The notes: generated by a model not told the origin, from the sequence alone. DNA of 64,000 nt from Oscillospiraceae bacterium (GCA_015065605.1 SVPZ01000002.1:1-64000), one strand, 5' to 3'; counted from the first letter of the stretch, positions 17,121 through 27,908 are shown. Program-made: numbers and translations.

Positions 17121-17413
17121 TGAAAACCGCACAGGATATCATTATTGCTCCGGTTATTACCGAAAAGAGTATGTCCGGCATTGCCGACAAGAAATACACC
17201 TTCAAGGTAGCAAAAGACGCCAACAAGATTGAAATTGCTAAAGCAGTTGAAGAAATCTTTAAGGTAAAGGTTGCTAAAGTAAATACCATGAGCGTACGTG
17301 GTCAGGCTCGCCGTATGGGTCGTTATGAAGGCTACACCGCTGCTTGGAAAAAAGCAATTGTTACTTTGAAAGCAGATTCCAAGACAATCGAATTCTTCGA
17401 CGGTCTTATGTAA
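17120..17413 (+). CDS. rplW: 50S ribosomal protein L23
   Basis: Protein of 97 aa at the tunnel exit, docking site for trigger factor and SRP. It has the TEKS motif (APVITEKSM) and the loop RRMGRYEGYTAAWKKA. The ATG overlaps the rplD stop. Confidence 0.98.
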   Translation: MKTAQDIIIAPVITEKSMSGIADKKYTFKVAKDANKIEIAKAVEEIFKVKVAKVNTMSVRGQARRMGRYEGYTAAWKKAIVTLKADSKTIEFFDGLM

Positions 17414-17498
17414 TCTGAGTGCCTAGAAGCTAATGCTTCAGGTGATGTATGAAACCAAGTATGGTTTCGCTAAGCCTAATTAGGAGAGTGAATTAAAA
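17414..17498 (+). other. rplW-rplB spacer with two small hairpins
   Basis: The 85-nt gap is longer than its neighbours. It contains GAAGC-TAAT-GCTTC and GAAACC-AAGTAT-GGTTTC, both perfect short stems, before the rplB ribosome binding site. They may stabilise or process the polycistronic mRNA; no known regulatory class is recognised. Confidence 0.4.
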
Positions 17499-18332
17499 AT
17501 GGCATTAAAGCATTATAAGCCGACTACTCCGGGCCGTCGCGGTATGACAACTATGGATTACTCCGTACTTTCCGACGTAAAGCCTGAGAGAAGCTTGCTT
17601 GAACCTTTAAAGAAAAATGCCGGCCGTAACAGCTATGGTCGCATCACCGTACGCCACAGAGGCGGCGGAAATCGCAGAAAATACAGAGTTATCGACTTCA
17701 AGAGAGACTTAACCGGTATTCCCGCAACAGTTCTTACTCTTGAATACGATCCTAACAGATCAGCATTTATCGCACTTGTTCAGTACGATAATGAAAATAA
17801 GGAAAAGCGCTACATCATCGCTCCTATCGGTCTTAAGGTAGGCGACGTGATCGTAAGCGGTCCCGATGCTGACATTAAACCCGGTAACGCACTTCCTCTT
17901 ACCAATATCCCTGTTGGTACCTTCATCCACAACGTTGAGCTTTATGCAGGTCGCGGCGCACAGCTTGCTCGTTCTGCTGGTAATATGGCTCAGCTTATGG
18001 CTAAGGAAAACGGAATGGCACTCCTTCGTTTGCCTTCCGGCGAACTCAGAAACGTACCTGCTAACTGTATGGCTACCATCGGTCAGGTAAGTAATCCTGA
18101 GCATAGCAATATCAACTACGGTAAAGCTGGACGTAAGCGTCATATGGGTTGGCGTCCTACCGTTCGTGGTTCTGTAATGAACCCCTGTGACCACCCCCAC
18201 GGTGGTGGTGAGGGCAGAGCCCCCATCGGACGTCCCGGTCCTGTAACTCCTTGGGGCAAACCTGCTCTGGGTTATAAGACTCGTAAGAAACACAAATCGA
18301 CCGATAAGTATATCGTAAAGCGTCGTAAGTAA
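17499..18332 (+). CDS. rplB: 50S ribosomal protein L2
   Basis: Protein of 277 aa needed for subunit joining and peptidyl transfer. The conserved C-terminal [20 protein letters not shown] segment with its essential histidine (HPHGGG) is intact, as is the N-terminal [11 protein letters not shown]. Length is standard. Confidence 0.98.
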   Translation: MALKHYKPTTPGRRGMTTMDYSVLSDVKPERSLLEPLKKNAGRNSYGRITVRHRGGGNRRKYRVIDFKRDLTGIPATVLTLEYDPNRSAFIALVQYDNENKEKRYIIAPIGLKVGDVIVSGPDADIKPGNALPLTNIPVGTFIHNVELYAGRGAQLARSAGNMAQLMAKENGMALLRLPSGELRNVPANCMATIGQVSNPEHSNINYGKAGRKRHMGWRPTVRGSVMNPCDHPHGGGEGRAPIGRPGPVTPWGKPALGYKTRKKHKSTDKYIVKRRK

Positions 18333-18355
18333 GCCAGACGAAAGGAGATAAAATT

Positions 18356-18628
18356 ATGGGTAGAAGCGTTAAAAAGGGCCCCTTTGTGCAGCCCGTTCTT
18401 ATGAAAAGAATTCAGGAGATGAACGCTGCCGGTGAAAAGAGAGTACTCAAAACTTGGAGCCGTTCATCAACCATATTCCCCGATTTCGTCGGACATACCA
18501 TCGCAGTACACGACGGTCGCAAACATGTTCCGGTTTATGTAACTGAGGATATGGTAGGTCACAAACTCGGTGAGTTTGCTCCCACCAGAACCTTCAAAGG
18601 TCATGCCGGCGCTAAGACCACAAAGTAA
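18356..18628 (+). CDS. rpsS: 30S ribosomal protein S19
   Basis: Protein of 90 aa in the 30S head with the conserved [11 protein letters not shown] start and [21 protein letters not shown] core. AAAGGAG precedes the ATG. Confidence 0.98.
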   Translation: MGRSVKKGPFVQPVLMKRIQEMNAAGEKRVLKTWSRSSTIFPDFVGHTIAVHDGRKHVPVYVTEDMVGHKLGEFAPTRTFKGHAGAKTTK

Positions 18629-18650
18629 GCGGCGAAAGGAGAGTTTAACT

Positions 18651-18989
18651 ATGGAAGCAAGAGCAATACTCAAATATGCTCGCATTTCACCGCGTAAGGT
18701 GAAAATCGTGATGGATCTTATTCGCAATCAGGATGCAGATAAAGCTATGGCTATCTTGAAGTTTACTCCCAAGTCTGCTTGTGAGTATCTTGAGAAACTT
18801 TTAGCATCTGCTATCGCTAATGCTGAAAATAATCATCACATGGATGTTTCTAAGCTCTATGTAGCTGAATGTTTTGTTTGTCCCGGCCCCACCTTGAAGC
18901 GTATTCGTCCTAAGGATCACGGCCGCGCACACAGAATTTTAAAGAGAACATCACACATGACAATCGTTCTTAAAGAACGCGAGGATTAA
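18651..18989 (+). CDS. rplV: 50S ribosomal protein L22
   Basis: Protein of 112 aa. Its beta hairpin lines the exit tunnel and is a macrolide-resistance site; here the hairpin reads [23 protein letters not shown] 18651 is chosen because AAAGGAGAG lies 7 nt upstream and [16 protein letters not shown] is the standard start; the longer in-frame reading from 18570 is out of family. Confidence 0.97.
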   Translation: MEARAILKYARISPRKVKIVMDLIRNQDADKAMAILKFTPKSACEYLEKLLASAIANAENNHHMDVSKLYVAECFVCPGPTLKRIRPKDHGRAHRILKRTSHMTIVLKERED

Positions 18990-19001
18990 GGAGGTTAGAC
19001 T

Positions 19002-19670
19002 ATGGGCCAGAAAGTTAATCCACACGGATACCGTGTTGGCGTAATTAAAAACTGGGATTCCCGTTGGTATGCCAAGGATAATGTCTTCGGAGATACTTTG
19101 GTTGAGGACTATAACCTCCGTAAGTACCTTAAGAAGACTCTTCAGTCTGCAGGCGTTCCCAAAATTGAAATTGAACGCAATGCGTCCAAGGTCAGAATCC
19201 ATATTCATTGTGCAAAACCCGGTATGGTTATCGGTAGAAACGGCGCAGAAATCGAGAAACTTCGTCTTACTTGTGAGAAGATGCTCGGCAAGCCCTGCAC
19301 AATCAATATTGTAGAAATCAAAAATCCGGATATGGATGCTCAGCTTATCGCTGAAAACATCGCTGTTCAGCTTGAAAAGCGTGTTTCCTTCCGTCGTGCT
19401 ATGAAAATGGCCATCGGCCGTGCAATGAAGTTCGGCGCAAAGGGTATCAAAGTAACCGTTTCCGGTCGTCTTGGCGGTAGAGAAATCGCCGGCGCAGAAA
19501 CCTATCATGAGGGTACTATTCCGCTTCAGACTCTCAGAGCTGATATCGATTACGGCTTTGCTGAAGCAGCTACTACCTACGGCCGTCTCGGCGTAAAGGT
19601 ATGGCTTTATAAGGGCGAAATCCTTCATGATGTTAAGAAAACATCCAAGAAGGAAGGAGGATCCCGCTAA
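19002..19670 (+). CDS. rpsC: 30S ribosomal protein S3
   Basis: Protein of 222 aa at the mRNA entry channel. The KH domain GxxG loop is seen in [13 protein letters not shown] (about 75-88) and the C-terminal domain in [12 protein letters not shown]. It overlaps rplP by one base. Confidence 0.98.
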   Translation: MGQKVNPHGYRVGVIKNWDSRWYAKDNVFGDTLVEDYNLRKYLKKTLQSAGVPKIEIERNASKVRIHIHCAKPGMVIGRNGAEIEKLRLTCEKMLGKPCTINIVEIKNPDMDAQLIAENIAVQLEKRVSFRRAMKMAIGRAMKFGAKGIKVTVSGRLGGREIAGAETYHEGTIPLQTLRADIDYGFAEAATTYGRLGVKVWLYKGEILHDVKKTSKKEGGSR

Positions 19671-20092
19671 TGTTATTACCTAAGCGTGTAAAATACCGCA
19701 GAGTTCAGCGTGGCCGTATGACCGGTAAAGCTACCAGAGGTAACACTATTACCCACGGTCAGTTTGGTCTTCAGGCTCTTGAACCGGCGTGGATCACTTC
19801 AAATCAGATAGAGGCTGCCCGTATTGCTATGACTCGTTACATCAAGCGTGGCGGTCAGGTATGGATCAAAATCTTCCCGGATAAGCCTATCACTGCAAAA
19901 CCTGCTGAAACTCGAATGGGTTCCGGTAAAGGTTCTCCCGAATATTGGGTAGCAGTAGTTAAGCCCGGTCGCATTATGTTTGAGATCGGCGGCGTTTCTG
20001 AAGAACTTGCTCAAGAGGCTATGCGTCTTGCAGCAAACAAACTTCCTATCAAGTGTAAGTTTGTTACAAAGGAAATGGAAGGTGAGCAGTAA
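19670..20092 (+). CDS. rplP: 50S ribosomal protein L16
   Basis: Protein of 140 aa that helps position A-site tRNA. It carries [17 protein letters not shown] and [19 protein letters not shown], both strongly conserved. Its first base is the last base of rpsC and its last base is the first of rpmC. Confidence 0.98.
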   Translation: MLLPKRVKYRRVQRGRMTGKATRGNTITHGQFGLQALEPAWITSNQIEAARIAMTRYIKRGGQVWIKIFPDKPITAKPAETRMGSGKGSPEYWVAVVKPGRIMFEIGGVSEELAQEAMRLAANKLPIKCKFVTKEMEGEQ

Positions 20093-20298
20093 TGAACGTT
20101 AAGGAATACAGAGAATTAAATATCGCTGAGCTGAACAAAAAGCTTGGTGAACTGAAGGAAGAATTATTCAATCTCCGTTTCCAGCTCGCCATTAATCAGC
20201 TCGACAATCCTATGCGCATCAGCGAAGTTAAGAAGGATATCGCACGTGTTAAAACCGTTATTCGCGAAAAAGAACTTCTTGACGCTGCTAAGGCATAA
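20092..20298 (+). CDS. rpmC: 50S ribosomal protein L29
   Basis: Protein of 68 aa, two helices at the tunnel exit near L23. Signature [20 protein letters not shown]. The ATG overlaps the L16 stop. Confidence 0.97.
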   Translation: MNVKEYRELNIAELNKKLGELKEELFNLRFQLAINQLDNPMRISEVKKDIARVKTVIREKELLDAAKA

Positions 20299-20318
20299 GG
20301 AAGAGGGAGGGTAATCGA

Positions 20319-20576
20319 ATGAGCGAAAGAAACCTTCGTAAAACAAGAGTTGGTAAGGTTGTAAGCAACAAAATGGAAAAAACCGTTGTAGTTGCTATCG
20401 AAGACAACGTAAAACACCCGCTCTACAAGAAGATCATTAAAAATACTATTAAGCTTAAGGCCCATGACGAAAACAACACCTGCAACATCGGTGACAGAGT
20501 TCTCATCATGGAGACCAGACCGCTCTCCAAGGATAAGAATTGGCGCGTGGTTGAAATCATCGAAAAAGCTTTGTAG
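20319..20576 (+). CDS. rpsQ: 30S ribosomal protein S17
   Basis: Protein of 85 aa, an OB-fold primary binder of 16S rRNA. The [15 protein letters not shown] start and [20 protein letters not shown] segment are typical. Ribosome binding site GGGAGGG before ATG. Confidence 0.97.
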   Translation: MSERNLRKTRVGKVVSNKMEKTVVVAIEDNVKHPLYKKIIKNTIKLKAHDENNTCNIGDRVLIMETRPLSKDKNWRVVEIIEKAL

Positions 20577-20596
20577 TCTGTAAGGAGGAAAACACT

Positions 20597-20965
20597 GTGA
20601 TACAGCAACAGAGTTACCTTAAGGTTGCCGACAATACCGGTGCTAAAGAAATTATGTGCATCCGTGTACTTGGCGGTTCCAGAAGAAGGTATGCTAACAT
20701 CGGCGATGTCATCGTTGCTTCTGTTAAGAAAGCTACCCCCGGCGGTACTGTTAAGAAGGGCGATGTTGTAAAGGCAGTTGTAGTTCGTTCTGCAAAAGGT
20801 CTTCGTCGTGCCGATGGCACTTATATCAGATTTGATGAGAACGCTGCCGTTATCATCCGTGAGGACAAGAATCCCCGCGGTACCCGTATTTTTGGACCGG
20901 TAGCTAGAGAGCTTCGTGATAAGGACTATACTAAGATCTTATCTCTTGCTCCCGAAGTACTTTAA
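20597..20965 (+). CDS. rplN: 50S ribosomal protein L14
   Basis: Protein of 122 aa at the subunit interface. Family motif [18 protein letters not shown] and [21 protein letters not shown] are present. It uses a GTG start with AAGGAGG upstream. Confidence 0.98.
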   Translation: MIQQQSYLKVADNTGAKEIMCIRVLGGSRRRYANIGDVIVASVKKATPGGTVKKGDVVKAVVVRSAKGLRRADGTYIRFDENAAVIIREDKNPRGTRIFGPVARELRDKDYTKILSLAPEVL

Positions 20966-20980
20966 TGGAGGATGAACACA

Positions 20981-21295
20981 ATGAACATTAAAACTGGCGA
21001 TACTGTAGTTCTCCTCACCGGAGACGAAAAATACCGTGGCAAAAGCGGTAAGGTTCTCGAAGTTAGCCCTAAGGAAGGCAAAGTTATTGTTGAGGGTCTC
21101 AACGTTGTTAAAAAGCATATGAAACCCCGCAAGGCTGGCGATCCTTCCGGCATCATTGAGACAGAAAGCGCAATTTACGCTTCTAAGGTGCAGCTTGTAT
21201 GCCCCAAGTGCGGCAAGCCCACCCGCGTAGGTGTTAAAATCTACGAAGACGGCAAAAAAGACCGTATGTGCAAAAAGTGCAAAGAAACATTTTAA
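20981..21295 (+). CDS. rplX: 50S ribosomal protein L24
   Basis: Protein of 104 aa, assembly initiator of the 50S subunit, with an N-terminal KOW motif ([21 protein letters not shown]) and C-terminal CPKCGKPTR...CKKCKE, a possible zinc knuckle common in Gram-positive L24. ATG 20981 is preferred over ATG 20972 because GGAGG ends at 20971, giving 9 nt of spacing rather than none. Confidence 0.96.
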   Translation: MNIKTGDTVVLLTGDEKYRGKSGKVLEVSPKEGKVIVEGLNVVKKHMKPRKAGDPSGIIETESAIYASKVQLVCPKCGKPTRVGVKIYEDGKKDRMCKKCKETF

Positions 21296-21314
21296 TGAGT
21301 AAGGAGGACATGAC

Positions 21315-21854
21315 ATGTCATTGTTGAGAGAAGAATATATAAATTCTATTGCTCCCGCATTGATGAAAAAATTCAATTATAAGAGCGTCATGCAGATTCC
21401 GAAGCTCGATAAAATTGTAATCAATGTAGGACTCAGCGAAGCAAAAGAAAACTCTAAGGTTATCGACGCTTGCATCGCTGACTTAAGCAAAATCACCGGT
21501 CAGAAAGCAATCCCCTGTGTTGCTAAAAAGTCGGTTGCGAACTTTAAGCTTCGTGCCGGAATGCCTATCGGTGTAAAAGTTACTCTCAGAGGCGAGAGAA
21601 TGTATGAGTTCGTTGAGCGTTTGTTCAATGCAGCTCTTCCCCGCGTAAGAGACTTCAGAGGAATTAATCCCAACTCTTTCGACGGCCGTGGTAACTACTC
21701 TATGGGCGTTAAAGAACAGCTTATTTTCCCTGAAATCGAATTTGATAAGATCGACAAGGTTCGCGGTATGGATATTAACTTCATTACCACTGCGAAAACC
21801 GACGAAGAAGCTCGTGAGTTATTAACTCTTATGGGCGCTCCGTTTGCGAAATAA
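21315..21854 (+). CDS. rplE: 50S ribosomal protein L5
   Basis: Protein of 179 aa binding 5S rRNA and P-site tRNA in the central protuberance. Conserved [15 protein letters not shown] and [20 protein letters not shown] segments are intact. Confidence 0.98.
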   Translation: MSLLREEYINSIAPALMKKFNYKSVMQIPKLDKIVINVGLSEAKENSKVIDACIADLSKITGQKAIPCVAKKSVANFKLRAGMPIGVKVTLRGERMYEFVERLFNAALPRVRDFRGINPNSFDGRGNYSMGVKEQLIFPEIEFDKIDKVRGMDINFITTAKTDEEARELLTLMGAPFAK

Positions 21855-21866
21855 GGAGAGACGATT

Positions 21867-22052
21867 ATGGCTAAAACATCTATGAAAATCAAACAGGCTC
21901 GTCCTGCCAAATTTTCTACCAGAGCTTACAGCAGATGCAAAATCTGCGGACGCCCCCACGCTTATCTTCGCAAATACGGTATTTGCCGTATCTGTTTCAG
22001 AGAACTCGCCTACAAGGGTGAAATTCCCGGCGTGACTAAGGCAAGCTGGTAA
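21867..22052 (+). CDS. rpsN: 30S ribosomal protein S14, zinc type
   Basis: Protein of 61 aa, the short zinc-binding (type Z) form. The four cysteines lie in CKICG and CRICF. A second zinc-free paralog, when present, is elsewhere in a genome and induced under zinc limitation; none is seen here. Confidence 0.98.
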   Translation: MAKTSMKIKQARPAKFSTRAYSRCKICGRPHAYLRKYGICRICFRELAYKGEIPGVTKASW

Positions 22053-22078
22053 AAGCAACAGAAAAGGAGGTTGACGGC

Positions 22079-22477
22079 ATGCAAATCACCGATACTATAG
22101 CTGATATGCTTACGAGAATTCGTAACGCTTCTTCAGCAAAACATGATTCGGTAGATATCCCTGCGTCAAACGTAAAGAAAGCAATCGCTCAGATTTTACT
22201 TGACGAAGGATATATTACAAGCTTTCAGGTTATTGAAGACGGAAAGCAGGGCATGATTCATATCGTACTGAAGTATGGCCCGAAAAAATCTCAGATCATC
22301 ACCGGAATCCGCAGAGTTTCCAAGCCCGGTTTGAGAATTTATACTAATGTTGAGGATATGCCTAAGGTAATGAAAGGCCTTGGTATTGCAATCCTTTCCA
22401 CCTCTAAGGGTATTTTGACAGACAAAGAGGCTCGCAAAGCTAACGTTGGCGGCGAAGTTCTCGCTTATGTCTGGTAA
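22079..22477 (+). CDS. rpsH: 30S ribosomal protein S8
   Basis: Protein of 132 aa, a primary 16S rRNA binder and in E. coli the regulator of the spc operon. Motifs [19 protein letters not shown] and the C-terminal [14 protein letters not shown] are standard. Confidence 0.98.
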   Translation: MQITDTIADMLTRIRNASSAKHDSVDIPASNVKKAIAQILLDEGYITSFQVIEDGKQGMIHIVLKYGPKKSQIITGIRRVSKPGLRIYTNVEDMPKVMKGLGIAILSTSKGILTDKEARKANVGGEVLAYVW

Positions 22478-22491
22478 GGAGGTGCTTCAGG

Positions 22492-23040
22492 ATGTCTCGT
22501 ATTGGTAAGAAACCCATCGCTATTCCTGCAGGTGTTGAGGTTAAACTCAACGGTACCGAAATGACCGTTAAGGGTCCTAAAGGTGAGCTTAAAGCTGACC
22601 TTCGTCCTGAAATGGAAATTGTTATTGAGAATGGCGAAATAAATGTTAAGCGTCCCAATGACGATCAGTTAAATCGTTCTCTCCACGGCCTCACTCGTAC
22701 ACTTATCTCCAATATGGTAATTGGTGTTACTGATGGCTTTAAGAAAGAACTCGAAGTTAACGGTGTTGGTTATCGTGTTCAGAAGCAGGGTAAGAACCTT
22801 GTTATGAACCTCGGTTATTCTCATCAGGTTATCATGGAAGAACCCGCTGGAATTACTATCGAAGTTCCTGCTCCCAACAAGATTATTGTTAGCGGTGCAG
22901 ACAAACAGGCAGTAGGACAGATTGCAGCTCAGATCCGTGAGAAACGTCCCCCCGAGCCTTATAAGGGCAAAGGTATCAAGTACGTTGATGAGTATATCCG
23001 CCGCAAAGAAGGTAAAGCCGCTAAGGGCGCAAAGAAATAA
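22492..23040 (+). CDS. rplF: 50S ribosomal protein L6
   Basis: Protein of 182 aa, two-domain 50S protein near the factor-binding site. It has [15 protein letters not shown] and the C-terminal [18 protein letters not shown] signature. Confidence 0.98.
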   Translation: MSRIGKKPIAIPAGVEVKLNGTEMTVKGPKGELKADLRPEMEIVIENGEINVKRPNDDQLNRSLHGLTRTLISNMVIGVTDGFKKELEVNGVGYRVQKQGKNLVMNLGYSHQVIMEEPAGITIEVPAPNKIIVSGADKQAVGQIAAQIREKRPPEPYKGKGIKYVDEYIRRKEGKAAKGAKK

Positions 23041-23061
23041 TTTAGAAGGAGTGTATTTTAA

Positions 23062-23421
23062 ATGGTTACTAAACCAGATTCTAACAAGGCACGTCTTAAG
23101 CGTCACGTTCGCGTACGCTCTAAGATCAGCGGTACTGCTGAGTGCCCCCGCCTTGATGTATTCCGCTCCAACAGCAACATTTACGCCCAGCTTATCGACG
23201 ACGTCAAGGGTGTTACTTTAGCTTCCGCTTCTACCATCGAAAAAGATTTCGAAGGCGCAAAGGGAAATAAAGAAGCAGCCCGCAAGGTTGGACAGTTAAT
23301 TGCTAAACGTGCTCTTGATAAAGGTATCGAGTGTTGCGTTTTCGATCGTGGTGGATATATTTATCACGGTCGTGTCTTGGAGCTTGCCGAAGGTGCCCGT
23401 GAGGGCGGCCTCAAGTTCTAA
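23062..23421 (+). CDS. rplR: 50S ribosomal protein L18
   Basis: Protein of 119 aa that carries 5S rRNA with L5. It has [27 protein letters not shown] N-terminus ([12 protein letters not shown]) and the C-terminal [12 protein letters not shown] segment. Confidence 0.98.
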   Translation: MVTKPDSNKARLKRHVRVRSKISGTAECPRLDVFRSNSNIYAQLIDDVKGVTLASASTIEKDFEGAKGNKEAARKVGQLIAKRALDKGIECCVFDRGGYIYHGRVLELAEGAREGGLKF

Positions 23422-23440
23422 ATGAAGAGGAGGAATAACT

Positions 23441-23941
23441 TTGGCTAATTTTGACGCAAATAATGTTGAATTACAGGAACGCGTAGTTGCTATCAACCGC
23501 GTATCTAAAACCGTTAAGGGCGGTCGTATCATGAAATTCTCCGCTTTAGTTGTTGTCGGCGACGGCAACGGCAAGGTAGGCTTCGGCCTCGGTAAAGCCG
23601 GTGAAGTTCCGGATGCAATCCGCAAGGGAATTGAGGATGCTAAGAAGAATATGATTACCGTAGCTCTCAAAGGCTCCACTATTCCTCATGAAATCATTGG
23701 TGAGTTCGGCGCAGGTCGCGTGCTCTTAAAGCCCGCTGCAACCGGTACCGGTGTTATTGCCGGCGGCCCTGTTCGTGCCGTACTCGAAGCTGTTGGTATC
23801 AAGGATATCCGTACCAAAGCTTTACGCTCTAACAATCCCTGTAACGTTGTAAGAGCTACCATTCAGGGTCTTGCTGCACTTCGCAACGCTGAAGAAGTTG
23901 CTGCTATCCGTGGCAAGTCCGTTAAAGAAATCGTTGGTTAA
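23441..23941 (+). CDS. rpsE: 30S ribosomal protein S5
   Basis: Protein of 166 aa involved in decoding fidelity and mRNA helicase activity. Motifs [20 protein letters not shown] and [18 protein letters not shown] are present. The start is TTG at 23441, supported by GAGGAGG 7 nt upstream and the standard MANFDANN-like N-terminus; no ATG lies near. Confidence 0.97.
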   Translation: MANFDANNVELQERVVAINRVSKTVKGGRIMKFSALVVVGDGNGKVGFGLGKAGEVPDAIRKGIEDAKKNMITVALKGSTIPHEIIGEFGAGRVLLKPAATGTGVIAGGPVRAVLEAVGIKDIRTKALRSNNPCNVVRATIQGLAALRNAEEVAAIRGKSVKEIVG

Positions 23942-23955
23942 GGAGGAGCAATATA

Positions 23956-24132
23956 ATGGCACTTAAAATTAAACTTGTTAAAAGCACCATTGGCTCCAAG
24001 AAGGACCAGATCGCTACTGTTGAAGCTTTAGGACTCAAGAAAATCGGCGACGAGACTATTCAGCCCGACAATGCTTCCACAAAAGGCAAAATTAAAAAAG
24101 TCGTACACCTCGTTGAGGTGAGCGAAGCTTAA
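23956..24132 (+). CDS. rpmD: 50S ribosomal protein L30
   Basis: Protein of 58 aa, normal for L30. It reads [18 protein letters not shown] at the start, with LGLKKIGDE and the final HLVEV strand. AAGGAGG lies at the rpsE stop (TAAGGAGG), 8 nt before ATG 23956. Confidence 0.97.
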   Translation: MALKIKLVKSTIGSKKDQIATVEALGLKKIGDETIQPDNASTKGKIKKVVHLVEVSEA

Positions 24133-24161
24133 TTTGCTTCAAATGCAAGGAGGTGCGAAAA

Positions 24162-24602
24162 ATGAAACTTCATGAATTATCACCCGCTTTCGGTTCTACT
24201 AAAGAAGCAAAGCGTATTGGTAGAGGTCATGGCTCCGGCAACGGTAAAACTGCCGGTAAAGGTCACAAAGGACAGAAGGCTCGTGCCGGTCACGGTATGC
24301 AGATTGGTTTCGAAGGCGGTCAGATGCCCCTTCAGAGACGTGTTCCTAAGCGTGGCTTCAATAACATTTTTGCTGAAGAGGTTATCGCTATTAACGTTAG
24401 CGCTCTCGAAGTATTCGAGGACGGCGCAGTTGTAGATGCTGCCGCTTTAGCTGATAAGGGTATTGTGAAGAAAGCTTCCTACCCTGTAAAGGTTCTCGGT
24501 AAAGGTGAACTCACTAAGAAGCTTACTGTAAAGCTTAACGCTTTTTCTGCTTCTGCTGCTGAGAAAATCGCTGCTGCCGGTGGAAAGACCGAGGTGATTT
24601 AA
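24162..24602 (+). CDS. rplO: 50S ribosomal protein L15
   Basis: Protein of 146 aa, with the glycine-rich N-terminal tail [23 protein letters not shown] 24162 is chosen because AAGGAGG (24147-24153) is 8 nt upstream; a GTG at 24153 falls in the ribosome binding site. Confidence 0.97.
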   Translation: MKLHELSPAFGSTKEAKRIGRGHGSGNGKTAGKGHKGQKARAGHGMQIGFEGGQMPLQRRVPKRGFNNIFAEEVIAINVSALEVFEDGAVVDAAALADKGIVKKASYPVKVLGKGELTKKLTVKLNAFSASAAEKIAAAGGKTEVI

Positions 24603-24604
24603 CC

Positions 24605-25888
24605 GTGTTAGAGACACTAAGAAACGCCTGGGCTGTTAAAGATATCAGACGCAAGATCCTTTTCACGGTTTTCATTTTGATCGTATTCCGTATCGGTTCA
24701 GTAATTCCGGTTCCGTTTATTGACGTAGGCGCAATGCTGAATGGCAATTTCGGCGCTAACGAGTTCTTCAGCTACCTTTCCGTTCTTACGGGCGGTGGTT
24801 TGGACTACGGCGCAGTATTTGCTCTTTCCGTTACTCCGTACATCAACTCTTCAATTATTATTCAGCTTTTAGCAGTTGCTATCCCTGCTCTTGAACGTCT
24901 TTCCAAAGAAGGCGAAGAGGGTAAGAAGAAACTCGCTCAGATAACCCGTTACACAACCGTTATCTTAGGTCTTCTTCAGGGTACTGCATACTTCATTTAC
25001 CTTGCTAATCAGAGATGCTTAAGCGTATCTAAGGGCGACGGATTCGTTTTCTGGCTCGCCGCTGTTGTAATCATTCTTTGCTTCACTGCAGGTAGTGCAC
25101 TTGTAATGTGGCTCGGTGAACAGATAGATACAAGAGGTATCGGTAACGGTATTTCTATGATTCTCTTTGCAGGTATTATTTCCAGAGCACCCGATGCTGC
25201 TGCTGTAATGATTACCAACCTTCAGGATCCTTCCAAGATTGTTCCTGTAATCGGTATCGTATTACTCTTCTTAGTATTGGTTATGTTCGTTGTTTGGATG
25301 ACTGCAGCTGAAAGAAGAATTCCCGTACAGTACGCTAAGCGTGTTGTTGGTAACAAAATGTACGGCGGTCAGAATACTCACATTCCGATTAAGGTAAATA
25401 TGTCCGGTGTTATGCCTGTAATATTTGCCAGTTCAATTCTTATGTTACCTACTATGATCCTTGGCTTTACAAGAAATCAGGATACAAGTTGGTACAAATT
25501 CCTTAAATTGTTCAGCACACAGGGTGTGTTCTATGCAGTTCTCTACTTCTTACTGATTATCGGTTTTGCATATTTCTATGCTACCATTCAGTTTAACCCC
25601 GTAGAGATGACAAACAACCTTAGAAAGAACGGCGGTTCAATTCCCGGCATTCGTCCCGGTAAGCCCACCTCTGATTTTATTTCTAAGATTTTGTCAAGAA
25701 TCACTTTAATGGGCGCATTCTTCCTGAGTGTAGTAGCAATACTTCCTATCGCTGTAGGTCAAATCGGCGGAATGAACATTTCCCTCGGTGGTACCTCAAT
25801 GTTGATTCTTGTAGGTGTTGCTCTTGATACAGTTCAGAATCTTGAATCTCAGATGATGATGCGTCACTACAAGGGATTCCTTGATTAA
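24605..25888 (+). CDS. secY: Preprotein translocase subunit SecY
   Basis: Protein of 427 aa with ten membrane helices, the channel of the Sec export system. Landmarks are the N-terminal IRRKILFT-like DIRRKILFTVFI, the plug region (GGGLDYGAVF), and NLRKNGGSIPGIRPGKPT before helix 9. It starts with GTG two bases after the rplO stop, so translation is probably coupled. Confidence 0.98.
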   Translation: MLETLRNAWAVKDIRRKILFTVFILIVFRIGSVIPVPFIDVGAMLNGNFGANEFFSYLSVLTGGGLDYGAVFALSVTPYINSSIIIQLLAVAIPALERLSKEGEEGKKKLAQITRYTTVILGLLQGTAYFIYLANQRCLSVSKGDGFVFWLAAVVIILCFTAGSALVMWLGEQIDTRGIGNGISMILFAGIISRAPDAAAVMITNLQDPSKIVPVIGIVLLFLVLVMFVVWMTAAERRIPVQYAKRVVGNKMYGGQNTHIPIKVNMSGVMPVIFASSILMLPTMILGFTRNQDTSWYKFLKLFSTQGVFYAVLYFLLIIGFAYFYATIQFNPVEMTNNLRKNGGSIPGIRPGKPTSDFISKILSRITLMGAFFLSVVAILPIAVGQIGGMNISLGGTSMLILVGVALDTVQNLESQMMMRHYKGFLD

Positions 25889-25903
25889 TAAAGGAGAACT
25901 TAT

Positions 25904-26536
25904 ATGAAGCTCATTCTTTTGGGTGCACCTGGTGCCGGTAAAGGTACTCAGGCAGAATTTATTTCAGAAAAATGTAATATCCCTACCATTTCTACAGGAA
26001 ATATTATCCGTGCCGCTTTAAAGAACGGTACAGAAATGGGAAAGGTTGCTAAATCTTATATCGATGCCGGTGAACTTGTTCCCGATGAGGTTGTTATAGG
26101 AATAGTAAAGGAAAGACTCAGCGAATCTGACTGTACAAACGGTTATATTCTCGACGGCTTCCCACGTACAATTCCTCAGGCCGAAGCGCTTGACCAGATG
26201 GGCGATACCGTTGACACCGTTCTTTCTATTGAAGTTGAAGATGCTGAAATAGTAAAACGTATGTCAGGCAGACGCGTATGTGAAAAGTGCGGAACAAGCT
26301 ACCATACCGAATATAAAATTCCCGAGAAGGAAGGCATCTGTAATCTCTGCGGCGGTAACTTAGTTATCCGCAAGGATGATGAACCTGCTACGGTTCTTAA
26401 CCGTTTGGAAGTTTATCATCAGCAGACAGAGCCCCTTATGGCTTACTATGAAGCACAGGGTAAACTTATTTCAGTAAAGGGTACCGATACGGTTGAGGAG
26501 ACAACTAAGGCTGTCTTCAAGGCTTTGGAGATTTAA
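25904..26536 (+). CDS. adk: Adenylate kinase
   Basis: Protein of 210 aa converting AMP and ATP to two ADP. P-loop GAPGAGKGTQ (7-16), LDGFPRT, and a long LID with four cysteines (CEKCG and CNLCG) that bind zinc, as in Gram-positive long-form enzymes. Confidence 0.98.
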   Translation: MKLILLGAPGAGKGTQAEFISEKCNIPTISTGNIIRAALKNGTEMGKVAKSYIDAGELVPDEVVIGIVKERLSESDCTNGYILDGFPRTIPQAEALDQMGDTVDTVLSIEVEDAEIVKRMSGRRVCEKCGTSYHTEYKIPEKEGICNLCGGNLVIRKDDEPATVLNRLEVYHQQTEPLMAYYEAQGKLISVKGTDTVEETTKAVFKALEI

Positions 26537-26538
26537 TT

Positions 26539-27288
26539 ATGATAGTGCTTAAAACCAGTCGAGAGTTAGGCTTTATGCGTGAAGCCTGCAGAATATCGGC
26601 AGGAGCATTACAGTTGGTTGGCAAGTGTGTTGAGCCCGGGATTTCCACGGCAGAACTTGATAAAATTGCTGAAGATTACATCAGAAGTCAGGGTGCAACC
26701 CCTAACTTTAAAGGTTATTCAGGTTATCCCGCAACAGCTTGTATATCCATAAATAATGAGGTGATTCACGGCATACCTTCAAAAAAGCGTATCCTTAAAG
26801 CAGGCGATATCGTCAGCGTAGATTTAGGAGCAGCTATAGAAGGCTATAACGGTGATAATGCCGCCACTTTCGCAGTCGGAGATATTTCTGATGAAGCGAA
26901 GCGGCTGATAGACGCGACCAGAGAGAGTCTTTACGAAGGCATCGCTGCTGCTCGCGCAGGCGGTAGAATCGGCGATATAGGAAGCGCTATTCAGCGTTAT
27001 GTCGAAGCGAGAGGCTTCTCGGTCGTACGTGAATTCGTAGGACACGGAATAGGCACCAAGCTTCACGAAGCACCTGAAGTCCCGAATTTCGGTACACCCG
27101 GAAAGGGAATCCGTTTGATGCCGGGTATGACAATTGCTATTGAGCCTATGATAAATATGGGCTTGCCCGGAGTTAAAACCTTATCAGACGGCTGGACGGT
27201 TGAAACAAAGGACGGTTCGCTGTCGGCTCATTTCGAGCATACGGTAGCGATAACCACCGACGGCACACAGATACTTACTAACGTTTAG
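26539..27288 (+). CDS. map: Methionine aminopeptidase, type I
   Basis: Protein of 249 aa that removes the initiator methionine. Metal ligands are visible as the two Asp in VDLGAAIEGYNGD, His in GHGIGTKLHE, Glu in AIEPMI and Glu in FEHTVAI. It lies 2 nt after adk. Confidence 0.97.
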   Translation: MIVLKTSRELGFMREACRISAGALQLVGKCVEPGISTAELDKIAEDYIRSQGATPNFKGYSGYPATACISINNEVIHGIPSKKRILKAGDIVSVDLGAAIEGYNGDNAATFAVGDISDEAKRLIDATRESLYEGIAAARAGGRIGDIGSAIQRYVEARGFSVVREFVGHGIGTKLHEAPEVPNFGTPGKGIRLMPGMTIAIEPMINMGLPGVKTLSDGWTVETKDGSLSAHFEHTVAITTDGTQILTNV

Positions 27289-27296
27289 GTGTTCTT

Positions 27297-27551
27297 ATGA
27301 AAACTTATTTAGTTGTAAAATCTGCTGCCGGCAGAGATAAAGAACGTTTACTTGCCGTAGTTGGCGAGAGTGACGGTCGGGTTCTGGTTTGCGATGGCAA
27401 AGAAAGACCTATTGAGCGTCCAAAACCGAAAAATAAAAAACATCTCGTTTTTACCGGTCAGTGTCTTAATGAAGAAGAATTAAATTCAAACAAATCATTA
27501 CGCCGCGCTTTAAAGCGTTGTGAAATTAAGGAGGATTCCAGTTATGTCTAA
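27297..27551 (+). CDS. KOW-domain RNA-binding protein
   Basis: Protein of 84 aa found between map and infA in many Firmicutes, annotated as KOW domain-containing (L14e/L6e/L27e-like). The N-terminal strand pair with [13 protein letters not shown] and a basic KPKNKKHL stretch fit an RNA-binding fold. Its function is unknown; the position suggests a role in ribosome assembly or translation. It overlaps infA by 8 nt. Confidence 0.88.
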   Translation: MKTYLVVKSAAGRDKERLLAVVGESDGRVLVCDGKERPIERPKPKNKKHLVFTGQCLNEEELNSNKSLRRALKRCEIKEDSSYV

Positions 27552-27762
27552 AGAAGATGTAATTGAATTAGAGGGTACTGTAGTCGAGACTATGCCCAAT
27601 GCAATGTTTAAAGTTGAAATTCAAGGAGGACACACAATCCTTGCTCACATTTCCGGAAAACTTCGTATGAATTTTATACGTATTCTTCCCGGCGATAAAG
27701 TAACGGTTGAAATGTCCCCATACGACCTGTCTAAAGGACGCATTACCTGGCGTTCCAAATAA
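27544..27762 (+). CDS. infA: Translation initiation factor IF-1
   Basis: Protein of 72 aa, an OB-fold factor that blocks the A site during initiation. It starts [13 protein letters not shown] and ends [12 protein letters not shown], both typical. AAGGAGG (27530-27536) lies within the preceding gene, and the ATG overlaps that gene's end. Confidence 0.98.
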   Translation: MSKEDVIELEGTVVETMPNAMFKVEIQGGHTILAHISGKLRMNFIRILPGDKVTVEMSPYDLSKGRITWRSK

Positions 27763-27794
27763 GACGGTCAAAAAAAACTAGGAGGGTAATCCAA

Positions 27795-27908
27795 ATGAAA
27801 GTCAGACCTTCTGTAAAAAAGATTTGCGAAAAATGCAAAATCATCAAGCGCAAGGGTAAAATCATGGTAATCTGTGAGAACCCCAAGCACAAACAGCGTC
27901 AGGGTTAA
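27795..27908 (+). CDS. rpmJ: 50S ribosomal protein L36
   Basis: Protein of 37 aa, the zinc-binding form with CEKC and later Cys and His ([13 protein letters not shown]). GGAGGG is 8 nt upstream of ATG. Start and length match the family exactly. Confidence 0.98.
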   Translation: MKVRPSVKKICEKCKIIKRKGKIMVICENPKHKQRQG